Positions 36,536-48,358 of a stretch of DNA of 64,000 nucleotides are shown here, piece after piece (the first letter of the stretch is position 1; the number at the start of each line of letters is the position of its first letter). The notes under the pieces were generated by a model. It was not told the DNA's origin and did no database searches. It worked only from the letters and a program-made list of their open reading frames with translations. Both the position numbers and the translations under genes were made by a program. Source of the DNA: Rhizomucor pusillus (Eukaryota; Mucoromycota; Mucoromycetes; Mucorales; Lichtheimiaceae). The stretch covers positions 124,001 to 188,000 of the forward strand of contig FWWN02000451.1 in the NCBI GenBank assembly GCA_900175165.2, written 5' to 3'.

Positions 36536-37754
36536 ATGATGACTACTGAGGAACCTCAACAACTACAGCAACAGACTCCTGCTGAAGAACCCAAGGTTGC
36601 AACCCAACAAACTGATAATACTGAAGAACGTCAGCAACAACAAGATCAAACAGCAATGGAAGACCAACAACAGCAGCCTTCTGCAGAAGGCAATACATCT
36701 GCTCCCACGCCAGTCAAGTCTGCCAGCAGCACGGGTAGACGCCTTGGATTGTTCAATCCTTTTAAGAAGAAGGAAGATCAACAGCAGCAAGAGCAAACGA
36801 CTGCCGCTGCTGGAGGTGTTGAGCAAACCACAGCTACCGACCAGCAGGCAGAGGACAAGCCTGGGGAAAAGCGCAAGTCCAAGGGACTCGTAGGCGGCTT
36901 GCTTTCCTCTATAAAGGTATTTTAATGCAGGCTTCTGCAAAATCGTCACGATAGATGAAAGCGATGATATATTGATCTGGCTAACGATCGCAACCTCTTT
37001 TAAAGGGTGCGACATCTCCTAAAGCAGGCGCTCCCACTACTGAAGGTGCACCGGCAGACTCTGGTGCAAAGGCAGAAGATCAGCAGCCACCGTCTGCTGA
37101 AGGTGATGCAGCTGCAGTTGCAGCAACAGCAACAGCGACAGCGGAAGAAGCAGAGCAGCAGCAGCAGCAGCCAGCCGCGGCCGAGGACCAGCAGGAACAA
37201 CAACCTTCCTCCAGCCCGAAACGCCAGTCGTTCACGCTGGCCAAGTTCTTCAAAAAGAAGGATGTCATTAAGGATCAACAACACCAACAGCAGCCCGACG
37301 GATCTGCTGAAGATACACCTGCACAGCAGCAAGGTACGCGATGAGGCATTACGATCGATAGACAACATGTTACATGTGCCTATCTATCTATGAAATAACT
37401 AAAATTTAACCTCTTGTTTAACACGCAGCTGAGACACCCGCTTCTGTTCAGGAGGAATCGAGTGCTCCTCGTCCCTCTTCTCCCTTAGGTCGCCGTTTCA
37501 CCGACCTGTTCTCCAAGAAGACCCCAAAGAAGAGCTCGTCCCCAGCAGCACCTGAAGGTCAAGCTGCTGCATCGACTCAGGAAGAGCCGCCTGCTGCCAA
37601 CGGCAACAGCAACAACGACAAGCAGGAAGCCGGTGAACAAGAGCAGGCAGCTAACAATGAAACGACAGCTGCAAAAGTCAGCGAACCTGAACAGGCATCT
37701 GCTACCAATAATACAACAACAGCACATGCTACTCCCACCGTTGCTGCGGCCTAA
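36536..37754 (+). CDS. disordered Q/A/E-rich protein with four basic-hydrophobic repeats
   Basis: Exons 36536-36916, 37006-37333 and 37429-37754 encode about 340 residues of low complexity (Q, A, E, T, P). Embedded are four short motifs with a shared pattern, a basic pair followed by hydrophobics and a lysine cluster: GRRLGLFNPFKKKED, KRKSKGLVGGLLSSIKG, KRQSFTLAKFFKKKD and GRRFTDLFSKKTPKK. They are spaced about 50-75 residues apart and look like amphipathic membrane- or acidic-partner-binding segments in an otherwise disordered acidic chain. No signal peptide or transmembrane helix. I recognise no named family. The composition matches its two introns and strong leader, so it is probably well expressed. 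A MARCKS-like or stress-related role would be a guess. Confidence 0.8.
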
Positions 37755-38117
37755 TTCTTCTTTTCCATTCCTTTTCTTTTTCTCCTCTTCTGTTCCTAAA
37801 CCTGTTATGTAGTAGTATATGAGGCTAGCGCACGGATGATCAGATGATCCTCTTCTTTTCTTTTCTTCCCTTTAATTTCTATGGAATATATCTACTTTAC
37901 TCTTTTCTTTTCTACATAAAACTATTGAATTCAATGTGGATTCATAGATTTGGAGCTGCAACAGTGAGTACTGTATATTACAACAGCGCACGGGTGCAGA
38001 CAGAAGCACACCCAGGTGTGCAGTCACGGAGCTGGCCAGGCCAGACATAGACACACACAGTTTTACACCCGCTCTTGCTTCTTCCACCCAACCCACCACT
38101 CCACACGTTAACGCGCA

Positions 38118-38330
38118 ATGTTATCCGGACGCAGCCACACTGAAGCACAGCAGAAAGTACCCGTCTACCACGATCCCTGGGCACGACGTGAAGCTTGGAG
38201 AAAGCACCCCATCTTTTCCAAGGGCGCCAACTTTAGAACAATGTTCCCCGGTCTCGGCATTGCAACCGTCGCATTCATCGCTTACTGCGGTTACGAGGCA
38301 GTCTTCCTCAAGGACAAGAAGCATCACTAG
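38118..38330 (+). CDS. NDUFB3: mitochondrial complex I subunit NDUFB3 (B12)
   Basis: Accessory subunit of NADH:ubiquinone oxidoreductase in the inner membrane. The 70-residue, single-exon protein carries the NDUF_B12 signature: VPVYHDPWARREAWRKHPIF, then FRTMFPGLGIATVAFIAYCG as the single membrane helix, ending in a basic tail KDKKHH. Size and helix position fit the family. The ATG at 38118 follows a CA/CT-rich leader. No intron within the coding part, but a GTTAGT directly after the stop suggests an intron in the 3' UTR. Confidence 0.9.
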   Translation: MLSGRSHTEAQQKVPVYHDPWARREAWRKHPIFSKGANFRTMFPGLGIATVAFIAYCGYEAVFLKDKKHH

Positions 38331-38857
38331 GTTAGTAACATTTATACATTTACGAGTGACTGTTTGCCCTGACTATTAACGATGACATTAAAAAATCTAC
38401 ACGTGTATAGATTTCTTTTCTCTTTTCACTTTCTCTCTCTCTATCTCTCTCCTCGGCACATCGTTCAATGATGCAATAAACAGAGCACCGCAGCTTCTTT
38501 AATCCCACATATGCGCAACTATACCGTCTTTATTCATTACTGTCGCGCACGCACGAACACTGGCACGTACATGCAGAAAATGCATGATCTCTGCGTTGAG
38601 CATTACTCGTTTCACGCCTTAGTGGACGACAACTACGCACGACTGGGAGCGTACGACACTGTGCGTTTTGAACGATGTTTGTACTTGTTTTATTTTGTGG
38701 AGCCATGGAAAAGAGGAAGAAAAAACGATGATTAGGTTACAAGGAAGTAGGGAATATGGTTCAGTGTGAAAGGTGGGAGGTCATGCTGGAAATTAGCCGC
38801 AATGGTAAAAGAAAGAGAGAAGAGTAGAGAGGAAGAGAAAGATACGTTAAGTTATAT
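38331..38857. other. intergenic, convergent 3' flanks
   Basis: 3' ends of NDUFB3 (+) and calreticulin (-) face each other. Contains a CT-rich microsatellite near 38430-38450. No gene supported. Confidence 0.5.
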
Positions 38858-40256
38858 CTACAGTTCGTCCTTGATGTGGTCTTCTTCTTCCTTTTTGTCC
38901 TTCTTTTCTTCTGCAGCGGCAGGTGCTTCGTCGTCCAAGTTGATAGTGATTTCCTCATCGGATTCATCAACCTTCTCTTCTTCGGTGGCGGCGGCAGCAG
39001 CAGCTTCCTCTTCCTTTTTCTTGTTTTGTGCCTCATCGTAAGCCTTCTTTGCGTCCTTCTCCTTCTTTGCGAGCTCAAGGGATTCGTTGCGAACACGCTC
39101 AGCTTCGGTAATGTCGTCGGTGATCAGGATATTATCAAAGGAAGTGCCAGACTTGACTTGCCAAAGATCAATGCCAAGGTTGGCAAAGTCGTAGGCATAA
39201 ATCTCGCTGTCATACTTGTAGTCAGGGTTATCAATCTCTGGATGGATCCAGGGGCCCTTGTAGTCGGGATTGGGAATGCGCTTGGGAGTCCAAGGACCTT
39301 TGTAGTCAGGGTTAGGAATACTATGCAAAAGGGATAGGTTAGCGGTTGTATATACGCAACGAAACGGTTTTTAAACTTACGATGGGGCTTCCCAGTCGCC
39401 ATCCATGTCATCGTCCCAGTCTTCAGGCTTCGTAGCCTCAGGGTCGGGAATGAATTCAGGAATGTCATCCCAGCCTTCTGGCTTCTTGTCCTCAGGGTCG
39501 TCAATCTCAGCCTCGTCGACCCAATCCTCGGGCTTCTTAGCTTCAGGATCCTTGATCTTCTTGGGTGGCAAGAAATCCCAGTCCTCAGTAAGGTCACCCG
39601 CGGCCTTCTCTTCACCGTCAACTAAAATCTGATACTTCTGGTCAGGCTTGATGATCAAGGTGTAAGTGTGAGTGTAGATATCGTTGGGAGCAGCGATGGT
39701 CTTCTTCAAGTTATAGTTTTCGCCCTTATAGTTGAGAATGGCATGGACAATAGCCTTGCTGCCGCAAAAGTCAGGACCAAACATGATGTTGTATTCGCTG
39801 TCGCCAGTGAACTCCTTGGGATCAAACTTGTCAGAGAAGAGCTATATTTGCAGCCAAAGTATCTGATTAGTATATCTGCCACTACGTTGCTTCTGTTGCA
39901 TATTTATTGATTTCGTTTCTTTGTACCTTGACGTAACTGCCACCACAATCAATGTTCTGATCGTTCTTGACATCCAATTGGACGACCAAGTCCTTGCCCT
40001 TGTTGCTAAATGGCTTAATAGGAGTCGAGAGCGCGTAGAAACGGTAATCTTCTGTGGTTCTCAAGCCAGCATTCTTCTCTTCATCCACAAACCACTTGCC
40101 AGGAGAGACTTCCACCTTGCCAAGGTCTTCGCGATGAGCCGATGGTGTCCAGCGGTCCTTCCAACCTTCACCGTCTGAGAAAGTTTCGTGCAAGAACACT
40201 TCGGCAGAGGCCAGGGCAGCGAGACCCAGAATAGCAGACAAGGTAAAGATCTTCAT
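38858..40256 (-). CDS. calreticulin (ER lectin chaperone)
   Basis: Three exons: 39927-40256, 39381-39841 and 38858-39320. A signal peptide (MKIFTLSAILGLAALASA) leads to the lectin domain: HETFSDGEGWKDRWTPS, then a CGGSYVK cysteine paired with FGPDFCG, then IMFGPDFCGSKAIVHAILNY and YTHTYTLIIKPDQKYQILVD. The P-domain carries three type-1 repeats (IKDPEAKKPEDW, IDDPEDKKPEGW, IPDPEATKPEDW) and three type-2 repeats (IPNPDYKGPWTPK, IPNPDYKGPWIHPE, IDNPDYK). The C-domain is acidic and lysine-rich for calcium binding, ending in the ER retrieval signal KDEL. There is no membrane anchor, so this is calreticulin and not calnexin. Fully intact. Confidence 0.97.
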
Positions 40257-40732
40257 GTTTGCAATGCAAAAGGAAAAGCGCGAATTGACAGTGGAGAGCA
40301 AAAGGTGAAAAAACGGGAATGCGCCAAGGCACGTCGCTTCTTTTAAGCGTGCGACGTGGCAACACCGCACATTCGAGCCAATAATTTGTCGATGCATCTT
40401 TGTCAAACGCTCATTGGCTGTCAAACTAATGCGCATGTCCGTCGCCTTGGAACCTTCCCGAAGAAGACCGCATTCTGGGTGAGAATTTGGACGAGCACGA
40501 GTTTTGAGAAATGTAATATTCAGTATTGGGTGGATTATCGTGTTAATTGTTTCATTTTCTGCTCAGAATAATATCCATTTCAGATGTTTTAGTTGGCCAC
40601 AAGCGTAAAAATACTAATGCATAGAAGAAACGCTTCGGGAAACAATAGCGACGATTGCATTGACCGTGGGGTAAGTAATTCAGGAATTTTAATTGAAAGA
40701 GAGGAGAATCGCTCTATTTTATTGTATAGTTT

Positions 40733-41405
40733 TCACAGCAATTGGCGCATGCCAGACAGCATCTCCTCTGGTAGGCCCTTGACAGGTCTTCGCTCGACCG
40801 GATCCACAAAGACGTGCGTAAATCCTCCAACTACACTCGCTTGCTGCTTATCGCCTTCGAAGATCCCTACACGGTACGTGACACTTGACCGTCCAAGTTT
40901 AACGATGCGTAGACCAGCATGTAATAAGCTTGGATAACCTGCTGGAGCATAAAAGTTGGCGTTAGATGCAACCACCAGGCCAATCGACTTTGTCTTTGTT
41001 GCATCTAGAGGATCCAGTCCACAGTGTTTGATAAGATACTCGTTCACAACGGTGTCAATGTAGAAATAATAGATAGAATTATTGATATGTCCGTATTGGT
41101 CATTGTCGCTCCATCTATGTTTACCATATTTCAGGATATTTCTTCGACCTTCCCCCCTTCAACCAAACTTCCGTCCAATCAACTATTCAAAGATACCTTG
41201 ATTGAATGGGAAGAAAGTACTTGTAATCGCTGCGATTTCTAAAGGTGCTGGAAGTTTCAGGTTCGTTGTCTTTCTTGTTTGAACTTTGTTGCGTAGACGC
41301 GTTCCGCGTTCCAGCTGCAGCGGCAGCAGTAGCAGCTACCGTGGACATACTCGGGTTAACATGTTTAGCAACAAGGGACAATCGGGTGATGGCTGTAGAT
41401 GACAT
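40733..41405 (-). CDS. 4HBT hotdog-fold acyl-CoA thioesterase-like protein
   Basis: Exons 41198-41405 and 40733-41114. The N-terminus (MSSTAITRLSLVAKHVNPSM, Ala-rich, basic) could be a mitochondrial presequence. Joining exons in phase yields the catalytic hotdog motif RWSDNDQYGHINNSIYYFYI, where the Asp in SDNDQYGHxNN is the YbgC/4HBT catalytic residue. The sheet continues with GLVVASNANFYAPAGYPS and VTYRVGIFEGDKQQASVVGG, ending in FVDPVERRPVKGLPEEM, a typical end of fungal thioesterases of this group. Likely hydrolyses acyl-CoA or a related thioester; chain-length preference cannot be read. Adjacent to calreticulin on the same strand. Confidence 0.85.
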
Positions 41406-41457
41406 GTTACAGGGACCGGAAAAGGGTATTTTTACTTAGTGATGTGATAAGGTAGGA

Positions 41458-44062
41458 TTATGAAATGCTCGACCGCACTGCGCTGCTTGAACGTGGTGAA
41501 ATGGCGTGCCAGACTCGGCTGTATATGGACGATGACCGTGGAAGTGACGATGATGCATGATTGTCAATCGTAGTAAAGGATCTTTTGGATATCCCTCCTC
41601 CTCCCTTTACTACGTTGCTAAGCTCAAAAGCAGAACGTCGCCTTACATCATCATCATCTGCTGCAGCCGGAGATGGTATTCGAGCAACTTGCGGCGAGGG
41701 ATCCATTATTAGTTTTACTTTCGCCTCCACGAGTGATTCTGATGTAATTCTTGTAGTCTCATTCTGTGCCGACATGCAGCCCACATCTGCACTGTGCCTC
41801 CGTTTCAAAGTAGATCGATTCCGTTGCAGCTGTTTAATCAAGACTTCCTTGAGCATAGCATTTTCTCTCGTTACTTCGAGCCACTCTAGATCTTTTCGCT
41901 TCTTCTGCTTTAGAAGTTCGTCCATGTCGGATTTTGTAGTAATAAGTTTGTCAACTAGAGCCATTTGCCCGTCGTTCACCATGTCAAGCTTAGATTGGAC
42001 GTCGTCCAGAGTCTGCGTTAGTTTCTCGCATTGCTGTTGAAGCTCAAAGTTCTCCACTTTGAGACGGACGACTTCGGCTCGCAGCAGATCTCCATCATCA
42101 TCGCCTTCCTCGTCGTGGTCTGCTGTAGCCGCCGTTGCCGTCGTTGCCAAGGTGCCGGTACTGTGATTCGTTATATCAGAAAATGCATCCCCGTACGGCC
42201 CACCATTACTATCGATACTGTCAATATCCCCGCTAATTGCGTCTTCTCTTCTTGGCAAACGACATGTCTTTTGACAATCGTACACCGTTTGTGAACGTAT
42301 TACGCCACCACTATTTGATCTTTTGCACTTGTATGAATTGAGACGTTTTTCAAGTTCAACAATGGTCGCTTTCAATGCATCGCGTTCACTTTCAATATCG
42401 CGTTTATCCAGTTTGATTTCTTCAAGCTCCTCCAACGCTTCTCTGTGCTTTGCGTGCATCTGAGCAAGTAATCGTGATAGTCGTTCGATTTGCTCTTCAT
42501 GTGACATTCTGGTTGATGTGAAGCTCGATCGTTGTTGTTGTTGTTGTGGTGGTGGTGGTGGAGGTGGCAAGGCTGCATCCTGCTGCAAAGAGATAGATGA
42601 CCATCGCTTGGTCTTTGCGCTCGTGGATCGTTTTAGTTCCACGCTGGCCTTCCGCATCTTTTTCTTGAATGATCCTCCGCGACGCCAGAAGCTGGTTTTA
42701 TTTTTATCGAGCACACCCGCCGCTGCTTGTGATTTATCTTCAAGATGTTTGTACTCTTCTGATAGTTCTTCCATCCTTGCCCGTGTAATGATGTTCGACA
42801 AGTGCGTTGCTTCTGCAATGAGTTTATCTTGCTCTGCGTCGCCCAAGTTCCGGCAAGCGACCTTGTCAAGCAAGTCCTCAAACTCTGTTTCTTGTAGAAT
42901 TTCATACTGCACGGTTGTCAGCATGGCTATAGCAACCCGCATGATAGTTTCCACCGCGCCTTCTGCGAAAATAATGTCGTAGATACGTTTAACAAAGTTG
43001 ATCGGAAATCCATACGCAAAAAGAGTCAGGAACCACTGGGATGCATACATGGCAGCCTGCACACCATGTGCATCAAGATGCGCTGCCAGCTCTGGGAGTA
43101 GCTCTTGCAAGAGACGTGTGAACTGATACAAGCGTAGCTGGAGGCCCTCCATATTCAGAGTAAACATTGTCCGCATTTCATAAGTTTCCATGAGCCTGGA
43201 CGGATAATTAAACAATGTAATTTCCCGTCAAAAGTGTATTAGCTGTTGTCCTTTTGTTACCTTACGAATACGCAGAACGCTTCCACTTCTTCCATCTATG
43301 TGTAAAGTAGGATAAGGCTTTTGTCAAGACAAGATTGAAGGATTTCCAAAGTAAACGTACATGCATCAGCAGCGGTCCAACCAGAAAGGCTAATCCTTGA
43401 CAATACCCAACATCAGCATCGTAAAGACTGTATGCTTCCAATATTCTACGCATGGCTAGCTGTCCTTTTCCATTCTCTTGTTTGAACATATCAATGCACG
43501 GGAATGTGCGTGCCAGATCGCGCTGAATGATACGCTCATGCGGCGATCGTTCGCGGCACAATTGACCGTATACAGTCTCTAGATGCAAGGAAGCTGACTT
43601 GGACATGGCTTGCCAGATCAAGCCTCTGACCCTATCCGGTATCCCGGCATGGAGTTTGATCGACAGCAGGTGTGGCATTTTGCAGGCGACCCGATCAAAA
43701 TCCTGTATCACTGCTTCCCAAAAGTCCCAGTCGATATCTTCATTGCTGTGTTCGAATGACGACGACGATGCTGTCACAGCTGTGTTATCCGTTACAAGCT
43801 GCTGGACAGTAGAGAAATGCGCCCGCAATTTGTTGGAGTGCATGCATATCGATTTTGGATCTTTTTCAAGCATTGCGTTCTGTCGCTCAATTTGCGCTAA
43901 AATGAAGACGGTTGATTCCTTATGCTTTAGTGTCAGTAACCGCTACTTGGCAAAGATGATATATGACTCTTTATTGTTGCCATTATTTACTTGTGGAGCT
44001 ATGCGCGCATTTTCTTCCTGTAATCGAGTAAATAAGTTATCAGAAGACGAAAATTGTGACAT
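41458..44062 (-). CDS. TBC-domain Rab GTPase-activating protein (Gyp5/EVI5-like)
   Basis: Exons 43991-44062, 43361-43942, 43261-43295 and 41458-43195. The TBC domain carries LHAGIPDRVRGLIWQAMSKS with the catalytic Arg in IPDRVRG, then IQRDLARTFPCIDMF, the Gln finger in DVGYCQGLAFLVGPLLMH, EVEAFCVFVRLMETYEMR (formed across two introns) and QWFLTLFAYGFPINFVKRIY. The C-terminal half is long coiled coil (EEQIERLSRLLAQMHAKHRE, ELQQQCEKLTQTLDDVQSKL) with poly-Pro/Gln and Ser-rich linkers. This arrangement matches Gyp5/EVI5, which inactivate Rab GTPases in Golgi, exocytic or recycling traffic. The 5' exon is joined by a 48-nt intron ending GTAG, the least certain join. Confidence 0.9.
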
Positions 44063-46074
44063 AAACCAATAAAAGAAAGAGGGAGTAAGGAAGAGTGGGA
44101 GTGTATGAGAGAAGAGTATAAAAAAGGGGCATAGCCACGAACCAAAACTAGGACACTTATTTCATGTTATGTTTATGTCGTCCGATTTGAGGAGGCTCAG
44201 ATATGCAAGGGGGCACCGGACCAGAAACAAAACCGGAAGGGGGCGCCAAGTCATTCACAGTGCTTTTTTGGCGAGCTGCGGCAGCAACAACAACAACAAC
44301 AACTTAACAACAATGACTTGACCAAAATCAGGGATGTGGTTGTCAAAACGCACGTTGCAGCCGATGTGGGGCACTTTAACTTCCCTTTTTTTCGAGCCGT
44401 CTTGAGACATATGATCAAGAATACAATGCAACTGAAAACAGCTACTGCAAGTAGACTACCAGCTGAATTCGTACAAGGTGCCTTCCTCGCAGCGGCGAAT
44501 TGAAGCAAAGCAGTTTACTTGGAGTTCAGAGTTTTGAACCTTGAGTTTATTAAGAAAGGCTCTAGTGGCCTTGTTGATCATATGCAGCACAGAATTCCTT
44601 GTTAAGGTCTATATGTGGCAACTGAAGCTCGGCACAGGGAACGCCGCCTTCCTATCGTGCCTCGACCATACAAAACAATGTAATAAATGCTGATGTTGGC
44701 GAGTATGTCGATATTGACTTCAGGTAAATACATACCGCGTAGCGATAACTTACCATTGGCAATAGCAAGCGACCGGATGGGTGGACCATACCGTGAGTCG
44801 TTTGTATTACTCAAGAATGAATAAATCAATATATAATAAGGGGTTTATACATGCGCCTATTTATGTTTTGCTGGGCCCAATCTCTTGGTCGGAACGCGCT
44901 TTTCATTTTCGTAGTTGGCGGTGATCATCCTATGGTCTCAGAATAACAACATCAAGTAGAGGTGCTTCTTACTACTTTGACGGAGCAAAAGAATGTTAGA
45001 CACCAAATCGAGGTAGCAAGTGAAAAACAAAGGTGGGAAGAAGTACCAAATGAGATTTCTTGAAGATCCCTTTGTTGCTGTGAGATTCCGCGTAGAGTAT
45101 GTTTTCGACAGGAGACAGATCCCTTCAAGACTAGTTCGTTGTTTAGTCTTCAATATATGCACGTGACTTGGCAGTGAAACTACATCTCTATCATTCTTTA
45201 CAACTAAGTCTTTTTCATTTTTGATCGTGGCTTTACATTTTTGTTATTCGTGGAGGAAACAACGTCCCAAATTTCCCTGTCAGACTATGGTCTATGCGTA
45301 GTTACACATAAACAGAGAATACGTAAATTGCTGCCTCGAGCTTTGGAAAGATTGTAAAATGATGAATCAAAATGATATATAATCGTGTTAGCAATATGGA
45401 AACAACATAGCAGATTCGCCTTACTTACCATGATTTCCGTATTTTTCTTTTCACGAGTGCTCTAGGTGTTCGCTACGCTCCCTGCAGCTGGTTCGCTGCG
45501 CTCGTTCCCGGTAACGAAAAGGTTTTCAGTTGAATAATAGGCTCGCTTGGCCTTCATAAATCTCCATTCTCCGGTAGTTTTGTATCCACTTCGCTTCCTC
45601 TGCAAGCATAGCACTATCGAATTCCGGTTTATGACGATCGGCGCTCGGAAGTGCCACATATTATGGAGTTGCTCGTTATGCCTTTGTGTTTCTTGACGTC
45701 CTCGTTTTTATTCATATGAAGGCTGTGTTTTCTGATCTTTCGCAGCCATGCGGAGAACGATGATGCTAAGTCTATTGGTTCCACAAAGCATCTGTCGGCA
45801 AAATTACAGGTGTTCAGAGATAACGCCGATAAGGGTATTTTCAGTGTAGCTCAATCCCGTCGCGCGGCAACCAGAAACAAAAGTTTACCTTTCACAGCAA
45901 AAACGAAGCTTTAATGAGATGGTATGGTTTGATATATGCTGCATTTCTCTCTCTAAATCGATAATGTGGTTTGGGGAGGAATGGACGGTAGTTATATAAT
46001 ATACATGAAGAAAACTGTACAAAGGAGACGAGAAAAAAAACGAGAAAACTTTGGTTCACACTAGTAGTGTTCCT
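44063..46074. other. 2-kb gene-poor gap with Q-codon repeat and GC-rich palindrome
   Basis: A CAA run at 44284-44302 lies inside a plus-strand frame ending at 44503 without a usable ATG. A GC-rich near-palindromic double element lies at about 45465-45510. The rest is AT-rich with no credible gene. Bases 45902-46070 are likely the 3' flank of glutamine synthetase. Confidence 0.45.
45465..45510. repeat. duplicated GC-rich near-palindromic element
   Basis: Two copies of TTCGCTRCGCTC, one with A and one with G at the variable base, separated by CCTGCAGCTGG; the spacer contains the palindromes CTGCAG and CAGCTG. Each copy folds on CGCT/RCG. It is far more GC-rich than the flanks. The style resembles mobile GC-rich hairpin elements of organelle genomes. 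Confidence 0.5.
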
Positions 46075-47206
46075 TTAGTTGTCGGGCAAGAAGGTAGACT
46101 CGACAATGATAGCGGTTACGCGGTAAGGATCAATGTTGGAAGCAGGGCGTCTGTCTTCGAGGTAACCCTTGCCCTCCTTTCCGACGTGGCGGGGAATACG
46201 GATGGAAGCACCGCGGTTAGCAACACCGTAGTTGAAAGTACCGATGTGGCCAGTTTCGTGCTTGCCAGTCAAACGTTGGTCGTTGTCCTCGCCATACACG
46301 GCAATATGCTCCATATGGCGCAAGCTCATCTTCTTGATGGCCTTTTCAATGGCTGCGATACCGCCTTCTTGACGCATTTCCAAAGTAGAGAAGTTGGTGT
46401 GGCAACCAGCGCCGTTCCAGTCACCCTTGACGGGCTTGGGATGGATGGTGACAGCAATGCCAAAGTCTTCAGCAACACGTTCCAAAAGGTAGCGGGCAGC
46501 CCACAAGTGATCGCCAGCTTCGATGCCTTCGCAAGGGCCAACTTGGAATTCGAATTGACCGGGGGCAACTTCAGCGTTGACACCAGAGATCTTAATGCCA
46601 GCGTACAAGCAGGCACGGTAATGGGCTTCAACGATATCACGGCCGAAAATCTTGCCAGCACCGACACCACAGTAGTACTTGCCCTGAGGTTCGGGATAGC
46701 CGAGTTTGGGCCAGCCATAGGGCTTCTCGGTCTCAGGGTCGATCAACATGTATTCTTGCTCAATACCAAACCAGGGGTGGCTGTCTGCGTGGGCATCCAT
46801 GATTTTCTTGCATGCAGCGCGGTAATTGGTCTTGTGGGGAGTGCCATCTACGCAGGAAAACGGGTCAATTCCATAATTCCAAAGATAACATTGCAAAATT
46901 CAACATACCAGGGTTGAAGGTTTCACAGATAACAAACTTGTTGTTGCCACCACGGAAAGGATCAGCGAACAAAGCAACAGGTTGGATCAAAACATCAGAG
47001 TCATGGCCTTCTGCTTGACCAGTAGAGGAGCCATCGTAGTTCCATTCAGAGAGCTCGGAAGCAGACTTGGGAACGAAATTGACAGTCTTGGTCTTGCTTC
47101 TAACTTGATTGAAGCCGTCGATCCAGACGTATTCGACCTGGACAGAGTCGTGCTGGTCAAGAGAGAGGTACTTTTCCAAAAGCTTAGCGTTAGAGGTGAC
47201 GGCCAT
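46075..47206 (-). CDS. GLN1: glutamine synthetase (eukaryotic GSII)
   Basis: Makes glutamine from glutamate, ammonia and ATP in the cytosol. Exons 46909-47206 and 46075-46847 with a 61-nt intron (GTATGT/GTAG). The beta-grasp domain shows [18 protein letters not shown] and [20 protein letters not shown] with VLIQP. The catalytic domain has [69 protein letters not shown], the ATP/ammonium loop [18 protein letters not shown] and the Arg-binding [13 protein letters not shown]. The C-terminus is FLPDN. At about 357 residues all metal and substrate ligands are in place. A pyrimidine-rich leader precedes ATG 47206. Confidence 0.98.
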
Positions 47207-47674
47207 GGCTCTGAAGATTTAGAGAGAAGGGACAGAGAGAATGGGTGAGAGAAAGAAGAATGAAAGATAACTTTTTCTCGCCTGACAGCTGGCCCTTTTT
47301 CTACTGTGTGCGGGATCCTAAAGCTGTTCCAACGATAAAAAAGAGATATCGATGATCTCTCCGCTCCGCGGGCCACGGACTTCGTTTTACATCGTTCCCA
47401 AAAGAGGAAAGAAATAAAGATAAGCAACAAATTCCACTCAGTGGACCTGCCAGTCGTTCATCTTATCACAGCGATTGCTATTATCTCTGCCCATTGAACG
47501 CTATCCCCTTGAAGATTGTATTGATTGATCAAAAGGCATGCCCTGATCGAAAAAAAGATCGCAAGAGCAAAATCTCGGTGTTACAGGGTCCTTTCCTTAT
47601 CTTATCGTACACTTGACCAATAGACTCCGGAGCGTCGGATGAAATCGGCCTCCTTTATTGAAGATCGCTATGAA
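47207..47674. other. intergenic
   Basis: Promoter of glutamine synthetase (-) and 3' flank of the secreted Cys-rich gene (-). Several WGATAR/TTATC-like words (near 47395-47425, 47458-47466, 47595-47605) could be GATA-factor sites, which often control nitrogen genes in fungi; this is inference only. Confidence 0.35.
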
Positions 47675-48358
47675 TCAACTGAAAAAGATGGAGCTAATGC
47701 CTGATAATACGCGGGGAAGATCCGTAACTATAGCCACCGTGAAATACGTTGCGAGATAGGCAAATTTCACCACTCCTAGCAGCTGGGACACATGACCTCC
47801 CTCTGACTCTTGACTTTGAGCTGAAGGCTCACTCGCCTGCTGCTCCAAGCTCGACGAGCTCGCAACAGGATCAAGTTGCTTCGTGCCATTGTAACTAGGT
47901 GCTCTGTCTGTATTACACGGAAACGAATTTGCACACTGCTGCTTGCATATCGGATATTCCTTGTCACGCTCATTGATATGCTCGCAAGTCGATCGACAGA
48001 GACCTAAGTCCATGTAACAGAGCTTCTTTGGAATAGGGAACATTGCAATGGGTGTTCCGTTGATGTTTTCATTCACTGCATGGCAACCACACTGCCACTC
48101 CAAAGTATCATGGTCGCAGGTGCCAGCAGAGGAAGAGGATCCGCACGCCGATATACATGCCTTGCTCGTCTCGCTACATAAGTTTTGACGCTCATCCGCA
48201 GTGATCACGTTTACAGACGCACTTGAGACGGATGCTGCGTGATATCATGTGAGAAATATAGCTGGATTTGACTTTGGGTATTAAAATAGGCACCACGGAC
48301 CTTTGTGCACAGCGAGTGCCACAAACATAGCAGTTTGGATCAATGATTTGACGTACAT
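47675..48358 (-). CDS. secreted or surface-anchored cysteine-rich protein
   Basis: Exon 1 (48301-48358) encodes a signal peptide, MYVKSLIQTAMFVALAVHK. Exon 2 (47675-48234) encodes the mature chain. Starting after SSASVNVITADERQNLCSE, it has cysteines in a C-x5-C-x3-C pattern (NLCSETSKACISAC), then TCDHDTLEWQCGCHA, LCYMDLGLCRSTC and CKQQCANSFPCNTD: fourteen Cys in about 110 residues. A Ser/Glu/Gln-rich stalk follows, then a hydrophobic tail VVKFAYLATYFTVAIVTDL, compatible with a GPI signal or membrane anchor. The spacing recalls fungal DUF7707-type surface proteins, but I cannot confirm the family. It has several N-glycosylation sequons (NIN, NGT). Possibly cell-wall or effector-like. Confidence 0.75.

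Noticed and set aside
41561..42040. 159-codon plus-strand frame, Ser-rich
   Set aside because: Antisense to the coiled-coil half of the TBC protein.
44200..44503. Plus-strand frame with a Gln run ending at 44503
   Set aside because: No in-frame ATG before the conserved-looking part, and no reasonable intron connects the upstream ATGs at about 44170 and 44202 to it.
46051..46917. 288-codon plus-strand frame
   Set aside because: Exact antisense of glutamine synthetase exon 2; composition is a mirror of that gene.
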